In this document: in pieces, positions 35,788-46,580 of the stretch
How positions within the stretch are numbered: position 1 is the first letter of the stretch
Layout of the letters: every line of letters starts with the position of its first letter
Assembly (NCBI GenBank): GCA_947034885.2
Contig: OX344755.2
Location: 25,737,052 to 25,801,051 of the forward strand
Direction of reading: 5' to 3'
Source of the DNA: Thuidium tamariscinum
Taxonomy: Eukaryota > Streptophyta > Bryopsida > Hypnales > Thuidiaceae
DNA length: 64,000 nt
Position numbers and translations under genes: made by a program
Notes under the pieces: model-generated
What the model was told of the DNA's origin: nothing
Seen by the model: the letters and a program-made list of their open reading frames with translations, nothing else
Databases searched by the model: none

Positions 35788-36043
35788 TATTGAGATTACA
35801 AAGGTATTGATCGATGAAAGGCTTTACTTAGATGGTAGGAAGATACCAAGCCACATAAGTGGGCTGAACTTAAGCTAGAAGCCTTTCTCTAGTTATCCAC
35901 AAACCATGTGGGATAACTACCTTTCATGGACTGCCTTTGCCTACGAGCAATACCCAATGGACTCTAAGACTAACCTAGTGTCTAATGCTACTCCTAGGGC
36001 TGTATGTACATGGGCTACACTAATATGTACATGATCTTCAACA
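35788..36043 (-). repeat. 3' LTR of element E (256 bp)
   Basis: The standard 256-bp LTR, preceded on the element strand by CAAAGTGGGAG (36044-36054) and ending CAATA at 35788. The outer flank is AGTTC. No matching duplication exists because the other end of E is lost. Confidence 0.9.
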
Positions 36044-36128
36044 CTCCCACTTTGAGAGTGGTCAAAGGTGCAATGAATTATCATTGCAATCAAGTTTGGA
36101 TTGGTGGCTTACCAAGTATGCCATAAAA

Positions 36129-38402
36129 CTATCTCAACACTCTCTTGACCGCTGCCCAACACTTTGGGCCATACTTAGACATGGATTCACATACAAGACT
36201 CACCGATAATGCCAAAGCAGCCCTTGTGGCTTCCAAGGCATGCTTCAAAGAACTCATCGCTGCCTTGTAAGGCACACCTTGCATTTCAGCCCTTGCCTCC
36301 TCCAATTCGTCATCTATGAGCTTGGGCAACTCCTCATGAGTGTTAAGTGGTGTACCTAGGGCTTTGCACTCCATTTGCAAATCCAACTCCCACTTGCTTG
36401 CATCTCCACAACCCAACACTTCTCCAAGTGTGGTTGCATCTCCAAAGCAAGCTATGTTGGCTTCTTCACGTTGTGGGGGAAGAATGTGATTCAGCCACCA
36501 ATCTCCTAGAGGCCTACGAGTCCTTGTTGGATAACATGGCTCCTCTTGCTCCTCCAAGGGCTAGTCTTGCTCCTCCATTGGCTGATCTTGCTCTTCCAAG
36601 GGCTGATCATGCTCCTTCTCCCTTGGTGAAGATCTTGGAGAAGGGGCTGATGGCCTCTTCCCATGGGGTGTGGCCACCTTCTTCTTGGGCTCTACCTGCT
36701 CTTCATCTTCATCAACATCAACTTCCATGTGCACTCTTGGAGTTGTGCCCACCACATGGGCTGATCCTCCATTTCTCCCACTTGGGCTCATCTCCAAGAG
36801 CTTGTGATCAGCACCTCCATCCTCCAAGAAGGTCACATCTCTACTCTTGATGATTTTATTGCTCTCCATACACATCAGCCTATAAGCCTTGGTTCCCTCA
36901 CAATAACCAAGGAAAAGGCACTTGATGCCCTTAGCATCCAACTTGGTCCTCTTGGCACTTGGGACCAATGCAATGGCCATGCACCCAAAAATCCGCATGT
37001 GAGACACATGAGGCCTAATTCCACTCCAAGCTTCTTGGGGTGTCATGCTTGTCAAGGCTTGGGTGGGGCACCGGTTCCGTGTATAAACCGCTGTAGACAC
37101 CGCCTCCCCCTAAAGCTCATGCTTCAACCCTTGGCCATGAATCATAGACCTTGCCATCTCCACAATGGTGCGATTCGCACGCTCCGCTACACCGTTTTGT
37201 TGAGGAGTGTAAGGTGCTGATGTGTGGTGCTCAATGCCATGGGCCTTCAAGTACTCCTCAAAGGCCTTGGACACATACTCCCCTCTATTATCCGACCGCA
37301 GCACCTTCACCTTGCAATCAGATTGGGCCTCCACAAGGGCCTTCCAAGTCTCAAACCGCCCAAACACCTCACTCTTGCACTTCAACATATACACCCACAC
37401 CTTGCGAGAGAAATCATCAATGAAGGTCACAAAATACCTTGCTCCTCCTATGGTTGTGGTCTTCATCGGCCCACACACATCTGAATGCACAAGCTCCAAT
37501 GGCTTGGTGGCTCGGGTTGCCCCATCCTTGGGGAAGGGCTGTCTTGCTTGCTTGCCCTCAATGCACCCCTTGCACACCATAGAACTCCAATGATGCTTGC
37601 AAGAAGAGAGGTTCAGCCCCTTCACAATGTGTTGGAGACTCTTCATGCTCTTCACATTCAAGTGCCCAAACCTCCTATGCCAAAGCTCCACAAGGTCTCC
37701 ATGAGCTGATCCATGGGCTGATCCTTGGGCAACACAAGCCAAGGAAGTACCATTCACCTTGGTGAAGTGGAGGGGGTACAAGTGGCCCTCACGAGGGGCT
37801 GATGCTATCAAAACTCCACTTGGTGCCCTCACAACACACCCCACCATGTGGAAATGTACCCTCAAACCCCCCAAAGACAATCTACTCACCGAAAGCAAGT
37901 TGGCATGCAACTTGGGTACATGGAGCACTTCTCGGATCTGGATCCTCTTGGTCAGCCCCTTCACTTGCACCTCCACAAGGATCTCCCCCTTGCCAAGGGC
38001 CTCCACCATGCCATCGTCTCCCAAATAAATCTTCTTCCCCGAAATGGGCTGATAGGTGCGGAAGGCATCCCGATGGCTAGTCATATGTTGCGTGGCCCCC
38101 GAGTCCACAATCCAAGTGAACATGTTGGCCTTCTCCCCTCCTCCATCGGTGGCAAAGGCAATCTCCTCCTCCTCTTTGGAGGCTTGGTGTGCACTTTGCT
38201 TGTCTTTGGCTTGGCTGCCCTTGCAATCCCTAGCAATGTGGCCTGGTTTTCCACACTTGAAGCACATCCTTGTCTCCTTGAACGCCTTGGTGTTGCCTCC
38301 TCTCCCATGTCTTGAGACAAGGGCTGATCCCTCCCCTTGGGACTCATTCTCCTCATCAAACTTGTCAATGATGCGCACGCCTTCTCCTCCACTTGATGCC
38401 AT
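36129..38402 (-). pseudogene. Copia gag-protease-integrase frame of E, two stops
   Basis: It starts at ATG 38402 (MASSGGEGV) and carries the same zinc knuckle, protease (WIVDSGATQHM) and integrase motifs as A. The frame is intact apart from two in-frame TAG codons: one at 37110-37112, replacing the W of ELWGEAVS just after the integrase core, and one at 36561-36563, replacing a Q in the acidic linker. Its integrase keeps GVAERANRTIVEMAR. The RT core is deleted at ECKAL/GTPL as in A. Bases 37366-38411 are identical to 19306-20351 of A. Confidence 0.9.
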
Positions 38403-38851
38403 GGTGAAGCACCTCCCACTTGTTGGCAGCACCCAATGTGTCTCCAAGAGTTCACAAACTCAATTCAGCCTCCAAACACTCCCTTGGCAGCCAATAGGGC
38501 TGAAATGGCACCAATCAGCCCTCACAAGGACCTCCAAAGATCCTTTGAACACCAAGGACGGTCAAACACTCCTCACATGTGCATCACCTCCTCTTAACAC
38601 CAATTCAGATCCTAATCAAGCTCAAGTCCAACACATGGATGTCATGAGCTAGTGCTACTTCAATTCAGCAAGCCCTCCTCACAAAGAGGGTACTCCACAC
38701 TCCAAGGAGCTCTAGGCTTCCAATCAGCCCTAGATGGAAGCTCCTACTCACAATCAGCACCTGAAGAACAACAATGGTCTCCAACACCCCTAGTTGGATC
38801 ACCAAGCCACCAAAGAATCCCACTTTGCTCTCAATGGCTCCACAAGGCGCA

Positions 38852-39056
38852 CAAGGGCACAATTCAGCCCTCTAGGGGTCACAAAAACCCACTAATTCAC
38901 CTCTCTCACACACAAGGGTTCAAATCAGCCCTCTAGGTTTCACAAAGAATCCACAAATTCGCCTCATTCACTCACAAGGGCACTAATCAGCCCTCTTAAG
39001 TTCACCAAGTCCACAAATTCGCCTCACTCACTCACAAGGGCACTAATCAGCCCACA
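38852..39056 (-). repeat. 60-bp leader repeats of E (about 3 units)
   Basis: The same 60-bp unit as in A and C (ACAAGGGCACTAATCAGCCC core), in fewer copies. Confidence 0.85.
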
Positions 39057-39102
39057 ATGGATGGCAAATGCCTCAAGCATCTCAAACATGCTTCCAAGGC
39101 TC

Positions 39103-39300
39103 ACAATCACTCTCAACAATGCACCCAAGTGCACAATCAGCCTCAAAGCACTCTCACTCTAGTGCAAGTGGCACAATCTCACTCAACAATGCACCCAAGT
39201 GCACAATCAGCCTCAAAGCACTCTCACTCTAGTGCAATTGGCACAATCTCACTCAACAATGCACCCAAGTGCACAATCAGCCTCAAAGCACTTTCAATGC
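39103..39300 (-). repeat. 70-bp leader repeats of E (3 units)
   Basis: Three nearly identical 70-bp units contain AATGCACCCAAGTGCACAAT and TCAGCCTCAAAGCAC. A (21290-21400) and C (46440-46560) carry about two units. Confidence 0.85.
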
Positions 39301-39388
39301 ACACTTCTAAAAGCAAACTCAAACTAGGAGCATGCAACCAGCCCTAACTAGGTCTGATTACTACCATAAGCAACCTCTCCTCCGAAAT

Positions 39389-41690
39389 GCGTTTGAGGGA
39401 GGAATTCAAAGCATTTGGAGGAGATCTTGGAGCTTGGAGGAGTAATCAGCCCTTTGTCACTTTTCACCTACAAACCATATGGTGTGAGTCATTTTTCAAA
39501 TATCAAAAACTTTGGAGTGCATTTTTTAAGAAAAGGGAATTTTTTTTAGGAGCTATTGTTGGCTGGTTTGTGAGGTTTTGAGTACATTTTGGTGGAGGGG
39601 TTGCTTATGGTAGTAATCAGACCTAGTTAGGGCTGGTTGGAAGCTCCTAGTTTGAGTTTGTGCTTAGAAGTGTACATTGGGAGCCCATTGAGGTTGATTG
39701 TGCATTTGAGTGCATTGTGGATTGTGATGGTGCCAATTGCAATCTAGTGAGAGTCCTTTGGAGGCCTTGGAAGCATATTTGAGTTGCTTGAGGTGTTTGC
39801 CATGCAAAGAGGGCTGATTAGAGCCCTTGTGAGTGAGTGAGGCAATTCATGGATTTCTTGATCCTTAGAGGACTGATTTCTGCCCCTTGTGAGCCATTGA
39901 GGGCCAAGTAGGGTGCTTTGGTGGATTGGTGATCCAATTAGGGCTGTTGGAGGCCATTGTTGTCCTTGAGGTGCTTATTGTGAGTAGTAGCATCCATTTA
40001 GGGCTGATTGGAAGGCTTGAGCGCACTTGGAGATTGGTGGCTGAATCACATTCTTCCCCCACAACATGAAGAACAAGCCAATGTGGCTTTCCTTGGAGAT
40101 CCATCCACACTTGGAGAGGTGTTGCGTTGTGAGGATGCAAGCAAGTGGGAGTTGGCCATGCAAGAGGAGTACAAGGCCCTCATTACCAAAGGGACATGGG
40201 AGCTTGCTGCCCTTCCTTCCAAGAGATCAAGTGTGGGCTGTAAGTGGGTTTTCTCCACCAAAAGGGATGCTTTGGGTCATGTTGTGAGGTACAAGGCAAG
40301 GCTGGTTGCTAGGGGGTTTTCCCAAGTGGAGGGGGTGGATTTTAATGAGACTTTTGCTCCCGTTGCCAAGTTTAGCACCATCCGGTGTGTTGTGACTCTT
40401 GGGGCAGCCATGGACTTGGAGATGCACCAAATGGATGTGAAGACGGCTTTTCTCAACCCCAAGCTCAAGGAGGTCATCTACATGGATCAGCCCCAAGGCT
40501 TTGTGCAAGAAGGCCAAGAGCATCTCAAGTGCAAGTTGAAGAAGGCCCTTCCCGGGTTGAAGCAATCGGGGAGAGCATGGTATCAAGATATTGATGCCAT
40601 GTTTGTGAGGAAGGGCTTCCTAAGAAGCCATGCTGATCACTCATTGTACACCATGCAAAGTTGTGAGTTTTTGGTGATTGTGATCTTATATGTGGATGAT
40701 CTGATCCTTCTTGCAAGTAGCATGACCAAGATGCTTGAAGTGAAGGCCATGCTCAAGGAGGAGTATGAGATGACTGATCTTGGAGAGCTGAACTATTGCC
40801 TTGGAGTGGAGTTCAAGAGGGATAGGGCAGCCCGCACCATCACCATGAGCCAACGCAAGTACCTTGAAGAAATTCTCAAGCCCTTCAAGATGGAGGGGTG
40901 CAAAGCCATAGGTACACCACTTGAGACTCGTGTGAAGTTGCCCAAGCTCACGGATGCTGAATTTGGAGAGGTGAGGGCTGAAATGCAAGGTGTGCCTTAC
41001 AAGGCAGCAGTGGGTTGCTTGATGTATGCCATGGTGGCCACAAGGCCTGATTTGGCCTTTCCGGTGAGTGTTGTGAGTCAACACATGTCCAAGTATGGCC
41101 CAAAGCATTGGGCTGCGGTGAAGAGGGTGATGAGGTACCTTCAAGGCACACTTGGGCTGGAGTTGCAACTTGGAGGTGCCCATGTGACTTTGCATGGCTA
41201 TTGTGATGCGGATTGGGCGGGTGATGAGGCGGATAGGAGATCCACCACCGGCTACGTGTTTAAGCTTGGATTGGGTGCCATTACTTGGAATTCCAAGAGG
41301 CAGCCCACCATAGCTCTTTCTACAACGGAGGCTGAATACATGGCCATGAGCCAATGCACCAAGGAGGCCATTTGGTTGCGGCAACTCTTGGCTGATGTTG
41401 GCCTTGTCCAAGAGGGGAGCACACCCATTTGGTGTGACAACCAAGGGGCCATTGCTTTGGCCAAAAATCCCACCCACCACTCTCGGACGAAGCACATTGA
41501 TGTGCAACACCATTTCATTCGTGAACGAGTGGAGGCTGAGGTGATTGAGCTCAAGTATGTGCCTACCCAAGCTATGGTTGCTGATGTGCTGACCAAGGCT
41601 CTTGGGAAGCCACAACACCACAACTTGATTGAGAAGATGGGCCTTCGAGCCTTTGACCACTCTCAAAGTGGGAGTGTTGGAATCTCAATA
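39389..41690 (+). mobile_element. Copia-type retrotransposon D (keeps RT-RNase H, lacks gag-PR-IN)
   Basis: D has a leader of the B type (39389-40022), then a direct jump to the linker just before reverse transcriptase (LGDWWLNHILPP), an open RT-RNase H frame, and the polypurine tract CAAAGTGGGAG (41664-41674). Its 5' LTR and PBS are lost at the head-to-head junction with E. Its 3' LTR is reduced to 16 bp carrying only the two termini (TGTTGGAATCTCAATA). Confidence 0.85.
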
Positions 41691-41705
41691 CATGGTCTAT
41701 ACTAA
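40158..41705 (+). CDS. Copia reverse transcriptase-RNase H (element D)
   Basis: No stop interrupts the frame from 40008 to 41705. The first in-frame ATG is 40158, giving 515 residues that start right at the RT domain. Upstream in-frame codons from 40008 belong to the former linker. Visible: RT motifs KWVFSTKRDALG, YKARLVARGFSQVEGVDF, MDVKTAFLN and the catalytic ILYVDDLIL; the connection GCLMYAMVATRPDL; RNase H with YCDADWAGD, STTEAEYMAM and WCDNQGAI acidic residues; and TKHIDVQHHFIRE near the end. The polyprotein normally supplies gag, protease and integrase ahead of this; here they are deleted. Whether it is expressed is unknown, since its LTR promoter is gone. It is the only complete RT-RNase H in the window. 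Confidence 0.9.
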   Translation: MQEEYKALITKGTWELAALPSKRSSVGCKWVFSTKRDALGHVVRYKARLVARGFSQVEGVDFNETFAPVAKFSTIRCVVTLGAAMDLEMHQMDVKTAFLNPKLKEVIYMDQPQGFVQEGQEHLKCKLKKALPGLKQSGRAWYQDIDAMFVRKGFLRSHADHSLYTMQSCEFLVIVILYVDDLILLASSMTKMLEVKAMLKEEYEMTDLGELNYCLGVEFKRDRAARTITMSQRKYLEEILKPFKMEGCKAIGTPLETRVKLPKLTDAEFGEVRAEMQGVPYKAAVGCLMYAMVATRPDLAFPVSVVSQHMSKYGPKHWAAVKRVMRYLQGTLGLELQLGGAHVTLHGYCDADWAGDEADRRSTTGYVFKLGLGAITWNSKRQPTIALSTTEAEYMAMSQCTKEAIWLRQLLADVGLVQEGSTPIWCDNQGAIALAKNPTHHSRTKHIDVQHHFIRERVEAEVIELKYVPTQAMVADVLTKALGKPQHHNLIEKMGLRAFDHSQSGSVGISIHGLY

Positions 41706-41725
41706 TATGTACATGATCTTCAACA
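41675..41725. repeat. 51-bp chimeric mini-LTR
   Basis: Sixteen bases join the first 5 and last ~11 bases of the family LTR in plus orientation (TGTTG|GAATCTCAATA). They are followed by 35 bp that are the first 35 bp of the LTR in minus orientation, ending GATCTTCAACA. The polypurine tract of D precedes it, and internal sequence of F follows. Confidence 0.75.
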
Positions 41726-42129
41726 CTTTGGAGATGCAACCACACTTGGAGAAGTGTTGGGTTGTGAAGATGCAAGCAAGTGGGAGTTGGCTATGCAAAC
41801 GGAGTGCAAAGCCCTAGGCACACCACTTAACACTCATGAGGAGTTGCCCAAGCTCATAGATCACGAGTTGGAGGAGGCAAGGGCTGAAATGCAAGGTGTG
41901 CCTTATAAGGCAGCAGTGAGTTCTTTGAGGCATGCCATGGAAGCCACAAGGGCTGATTTGGCATTATCGGTGAGTCTTGTATGTGAATCCATGTCTAAGT
42001 ATGGCCCAATGTGTTGGGCAGCGGTCAAGAGAGTGTTGAGATAGTTTTATGGCGTACTTGGTAAGCCACCAACCCAAACTTGATTGCAGTGATAATTCAT
42101 TGCACCTTTGACCACTCTCAAAGTGGGAG
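41726..42129 (+). pseudogene. Fragment F: 3' end of the RT-deleted copia frame
   Basis: About 105 codons (GDATTLGEVLGCEDASKW to AAVKRVLR stop at 42044) are followed by the post-stop remnant and polypurine tract. The RT deletion point ECKAL/GTPLNTHEEL and the RNase H deletion point are the same as in A, C and E. No start and no upstream domains are present. Confidence 0.85.
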
Positions 42130-42385
42130 TGTTGAAGATCATGTACATATTAGTGTAGACCATGTACATACAGCCCTAGGAATAGTATTAGACACTAGAT
42201 TAGTCTTAGAGTCCATTGGGTATTGCTCGTAGTCAAAGGCAGCCCATGTAAGGTAGTTATCCCACAATGTTTGTGGATAACTAGGGAAAGGCTTCTAGCA
42301 TAAGATCAGCCTACTCAAGGGTCTTTGTATCTTCCTACTATCTAAGTAAAGCCTTTCATCCATCAATACCTTTGTAATCTCAATA
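42130..42385 (+). repeat. Shared LTR between fragments F and G (256 bp)
   Basis: A standard LTR, TGTTGAAGATC to CAATA. It is the 3' LTR of F (polypurine tract directly before) and lies where the 5' LTR of G would be. No PBS follows; instead the sequence enters G at GGAACTAAGGC. Confidence 0.9.
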
Positions 42386-43220
42386 GGAACTAAGGCTTAT
42401 AGGCTGATGTGTGTGGAGACCAAGAGGATCATCAAGATTAGGGATGTGACCTTCTTGGAAGATGGAGGTGCTGATCCCAAGCTCTTGGAGATGAGCCCAA
42501 GTGGGAGAAATGGAGGACCAGCCCATGTAGTGGGAACAACTCCAAGAGTGCACATGGAAGATGATGAAGATGAAGATGAAGAGCAAGGAGGGGAAGATGA
42601 GGACTTGGTGGAGCCCAAGAAGAAGGTGACTACTCCCCAAGTGAAGAGATCAGCTGTTCCTTCTCCAAGCACTTCACCAAGGGAGCAAGAGCATGATCAG
42701 CCCTTGGAGGAGCAAGAGGAGCCATGTTACCCAACAAGGACTCGTAGGCCTCTAGGAGATTGGTGGCTGAATCACATTCTTCCCCCACAACGTGAAGAAG
42801 AAGCCAACCTAGCTTGCTTTGAAGATGCAACCACACTTGGAGAAGTGTTGGGTTGTGGAGATGCAAGCAAGTGGGAGTTGGATTTGCAAATCGAGTGCAA
42901 AGCCCAAGGTGGACCACTTAACACTCATGAGGAGTTGCCCAAGCTCATAGATGACGAATTGGAGGAGGCGAGGGCTGAAATGCAAGGTGTGCCTTATAAG
43001 GCAGCGGTGAGTTGTTTGAAGCATGCCATGGAAGCCACAAGGGCTGATTTGGCATTGTCGGTGAGTGTTGTATGTGAATCCATGTCTAAGTATGGCCCAA
43101 AGAGTTGGGCAGCGGTCAAGAGAGTGTTGAGATAGTTTTATGGCGTACTTGGTAAGCCACCAACCCAAACTTGATTGCAATGATAATTCATTGCACCTTT
43201 GACCACTCTCAAAGTGGGAG
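42386..43220 (+). pseudogene. Fragment G: post-integrase to stop of the RT-deleted copia frame
   Basis: It starts within the SH3-like segment (TKAYRLMCVETKRIIK), continues through the acidic linker (DEDEEQGGEDEDLVEPKKK) and the RT-deletion junction (KAQGGPLNTHEE), and stops at 43133-43135. Then come the usual remnant and CAAAGTGGGAG. PBS, leader, gag, protease and integrase are missing. Confidence 0.85.
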
Positions 43221-43497
43221 TGTTAAAGATCATGTACATATTGATGACTAACATGTACATATTAGTGTAGACTATGTACATTCAGCCCTAGGAGTAGCAT
43301 TAGACTCTTAGTTAGCCTTAGAGTCCATTGGGTATTGCTCGTAGTCAAAGGCAGCCCATGAAAGGTAGTTATCCCACATGGTTTGTGGAGAACTAGAGAA
43401 AGGCTTCTAGCTTAAGTTCAGCCCACTCATGTGGCTTGGTATCTTCCTACCATCTAAGTAAAGCCTTTCATCCATCAATACCTTTGTAATCTCAATA
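43221..43497 (+). repeat. 3' LTR of G (277-bp form)
   Basis: It starts TGTTAAAGATCATG and contains a 21-bp partial duplication of its first part (ATGACTAACATGTACATATT). It ends CAATA at 43497, next to the broken RT piece of element B. Confidence 0.9.
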
Positions 43498-43523
43498 GGC
43501 TCATGGTGATGGTGCAGGCAGCC

Positions 43524-45369
43524 CTATCCCTCTTGAACTCCACTCCAAGGCTCATACTTCAGCCCTTGGCCATGAATCATGGCCCTTGCCATCTCCACAA
43601 TGGTCCGATTGGCACGCTCCGCTACGCCGTTTTGTTGAGGAGTGTAAGGTGCTGATGTATGGTGCTCAATGCCATGGGCTTGCAAGTACCCCTCAAAGGC
43701 CTTGGACACATACTCCCCTCCATTATCCGACCGCAACACCTTCACCTTGCAATCCGATTGGGCCTCCACAAGGGCCTTCCAAGTCTCAAAACGCCCAAAC
43801 ACCTCACTCTTGCACTTCAGCATATACACCCACACCTTGCGAGAGAAATCATCAATGAAGGTCACAAAATACCTTGCTCTTCCTATGGTTGAGGTCTTCA
43901 TTGGCCCGCACACATCGGAATGCACAAGCTCCAATGGCTTGCTGGCCCTTGTTGCCCCATCCTTGGGGAAGGGCTGCCTTGCTTGCTTGCCCTCAATGCA
44001 CCCCTTGCACACCATAGAACTCCAATCATGCTTGCAAGAAGAGAGATTCAGCCCCTTCACAATATGTTGGAGGCTCTTCATGCTCTTCACATTCAAGTGT
44101 CCAAGCCTCCTATGCCAAAGCTCCACAAGGTCCTCATGAGCTGATCCTTGGGCCACACAAGCCAAGGAAGTGCTATTCACCTTGGTGAAATGGAAGATGT
44201 ACAAGTTGCCCTCACGAGGGGCTGATGCAATCAAGACTCCACTTGGTGCCCTCACAACACATCCCACCATGTTGAATTGCACTTTCAAACCTCCCAAAGA
44301 CAACTTGCTTACCGAAAGCAAGTTGGCATGCAACTTGGGCACATGGAGCACCTCCTCAATTGTGATCCTCCTAGGCTGCCCCTTCACTTGCACCTCCACA
44401 TGGATCTCCCCCTTGCCAAGAGCCTCCACCATGCCATTGTCTCCCAAATAAATCTTCTTCCCCGAAATGGGCTGATAGGTGTGGAAGGCATCTCGATGGC
44501 TGGTCATGTGTTGGGTAGCACCTGAATCCACAATCCAAGTGAACATGTTGGCCTTCTCCCCTCCTCCATGGGTGGCAAAGGCGAAATCCTCCTCCTCCTC
44601 CTCCTCTTTGGAAGCTTGGTGTGCACTCTCCTTGTCTTTGGCTTGGCTGGTCTTGCAATGCTTGGCAATGTGGCCTGATTTGCCACACTTGAAGCATGTC
44701 CTTGTCTCCTTGAACGCCTTGGTGGTGCCTCCCTTGCCATGCCTTGACACAAGGGCTGATCCCCTCCCCTTGGGGCTCATTCTCCTTGCGCTTTGTCACC
44801 TCATGCATCAAGCGGGCTGTCACAAACTCCAAGGTCAGATCCTTGGTGGCCCTTGTCTCCAAGGCGGTGATGAGGAACTCATAGAATGGTGGCAAGCTCT
44901 CCAACAATGTCATCACCACATCTCCCTCCGTCACGGGCGCCTCCAAACAAGCCAACTCATCAGCAAGAGCCTTGATCTTGTTGACATGGTCCAACATGTC
45001 GTCCTCCTCTTGCATCTTGCTAGTGAAGAACTTCCGCCGAAGGAAGAGGATGTTGGAGAGGCTCTTGGTCTCATGGATGTTGCAAAGGGTGGTCCACGCA
45101 TGGGCTGGTCCCTTGCAATGGCGGATGTGTGCAATCTGCCGGTCCGCAAGGTTGATGGCAATGAGGGCAAAGGCCTTCTTCTCCTTCCTCTCAAATGCCT
45201 TCTTGGTCTTTGGATCAGCATCCTCACTTGGAGGCTCTTCACTCCCATCCACCACATCCCACAAGTCCTTCTCCGCAAGAATCATCTCCATCTTGAACTT
45301 CCACATGCCAAAGTTCTCCCCATTGAACCTGTCAATGATGCGCACGCCCTCTCCTCCACTTGTTGCCAT
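43524..45369 (-). pseudogene. Copia gag-protease-integrase of B with full-length Gag, frameshifted
   Basis: From ATG 45369 (MATSGGEGVRIIDRFNGENF), about 202 codons encode a copia-type Gag (UBN2-like: MWKFKMEMILAEKDLWDVV, LADRQIAHIRHCKGPAHAW, LLESLPPFYEFLITAL). One extra base in a C run at 44761-44764 shifts the frame. The next frame then has the zinc knuckle CFKCGKSGHIAKHC, protease WIVDSGATQHM and integrase (HRRLGHLN, HSDVCGP, RSDNGGEY, GVAERANRTIVEMAR). At KYEPW it fuses to a few RT residues in the wrong phase and ends. A, C and E lack both the extra base and most of this Gag. Confidence 0.85.
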
Positions 45370-45864
45370 GGTGAAGCACCTCCCACTTGTTGGCAGCACC
45401 CCAAGTGTCTCCAACTGAATTCAGCCTCCAAACACTCACTTGGAAGCCAATTGGGCTGAAATGGCAACAATCAGCCCTTCCAAGGACCTTCCAAGCTCCT
45501 CCCAATCCAAGGAAACGACCTAAACACTCCACACAAGTGCCTCACCTCTACTCCATACCAAATCAGACCCTAATCAAGCTCAAATTCACCACATGAATGT
45601 CATGGGCTAGTGCTCCTTTAATTCAGCAAGCAATCTCACAATGCTCCTCACAAATAGGGTACTCCACACAACAAGGCGCTCAAGCCTTCCAATCAGCCCT
45701 AAATGGATGCTACTACTCACAATAAGCACCTCAAGGACAACAATGGCCTCCAATAGCCCTAATTGGATCACCAATCCACCAAAGCACCCTAATTGGCCCT
45801 GAATGGCTCACAAGGGGCAGAAATCAGTCCTCTAAGGATCAAGAAATCCATGAATTGCCTCACT

Positions 45865-46120
45865 TGTTGAAGATCATGTACATATTAGTATAGACCATGT
45901 ACATACAGCCCTAGGTGTAGCATTAGACACTAGGTTAGTCTTAGAGTCCATTGGGTATTGCTCGTAGTCAAAGGCAGCCCATGAAAGGTAGTTACCCCAC
46001 ATGGTTTGTGGATAACTAGGGAAAGGCTTCTAGCATAAGATCAGCTCACTCATGGGTCTTTGTATCTTCCTACCATCTAAGTAAAGCCTTTCATCCATCA
46101 ATACCTTTGTAATCTCAATA
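45865..46120 (+). repeat. 5' LTR of element C
   Basis: 256 bp, TGTTGAAGATC to CTCAATA. ATGTACAT, an 8-bp palindrome with a GTAC core, occurs twice in the first 50 bp. Confidence 0.97.
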
Positions 46121-46134
46121 GGTTATGGGCCCAC
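46121..46134 (+). promoter_or_regulatory. Primer-binding site of element C (half-tRNA type)
   Basis: GGTTATGGGCCCAC begins at the first base after the LTR. It pairs over 14 bases with the anticodon arm of initiator tRNA-Met. The fit implies a primer ending near position 40 of the tRNA, i.e. a cleaved 5' half. Confidence 0.87.
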
Positions 46135-46580
46135 GCACTTGGAGTTGCGCTTGAGGGTGAAATTCAAATCATTTGGAGGAGATCTTGGAGCTTGGAGGAG
46201 CAATCAGCCTTTTGTGTCTTTTTCACCTACAAACCATATGGTGTGAGTATTCTTTTGAAAAACACACTTTGAGTGCATTTTTTTAAAAAGGAAGAGGAAA
46301 GTTTTGTTGCTTTCTCATTGGCTGGTTTGTGAGGTTTTGAGTACATTTTGGTGGAGTGGTTGCTTATGGTAGTAATCAGACCTAGTTAGGGCTGGTTGCA
46401 TGCTCCTAGTTTGAGTTTGCTTTTAGAAGTGTGCATTGAGAGCCATTTGAGGCTGAATTGTGCACTTGGGTGCATTGATGAGTGAGATTGTGCCAATTGC
46501 ACTTTAGTGAGAGTGCTTTGAGGCTGATTGTGCACTTGGGTGCATTGTTGAGTGAGATTGTGAGCCTTGGAAGCATGTTT

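Larger units (their letters stand above)
35788..39388 (-). mobile_element. Copia-type retrotransposon E (5' LTR lost, fused head-to-head to D)
   Basis: E has a 3' LTR, polypurine tract, RT-deleted coding region and leader, but the leader breaks off at about 39388, before PBS and 5' LTR. There it joins the leader of D in opposite orientation. It shares both internal pol deletions and the Gag deletion with A. Confidence 0.9.

Noticed and set aside
40686-41666. 326-codon minus-strand frame opposite the RT-RNase H of D
   Set aside because: It is the antisense shadow of a conserved coding sequence with every catalytic motif on the other strand.
35783-43502. E-D-F-G block as one unit inserted into B
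   Set aside because: The left flank of E does not continue B's RT sequence and the flanking pentamers (AGTTC and GGCTC) differ.
44750-44780. Programmed gag-pol frameshift in element B
   Set aside because: A, C and E read through the same site in one frame with one base fewer in the C run, so the shift in B is better explained as a single-base insertion mutation.
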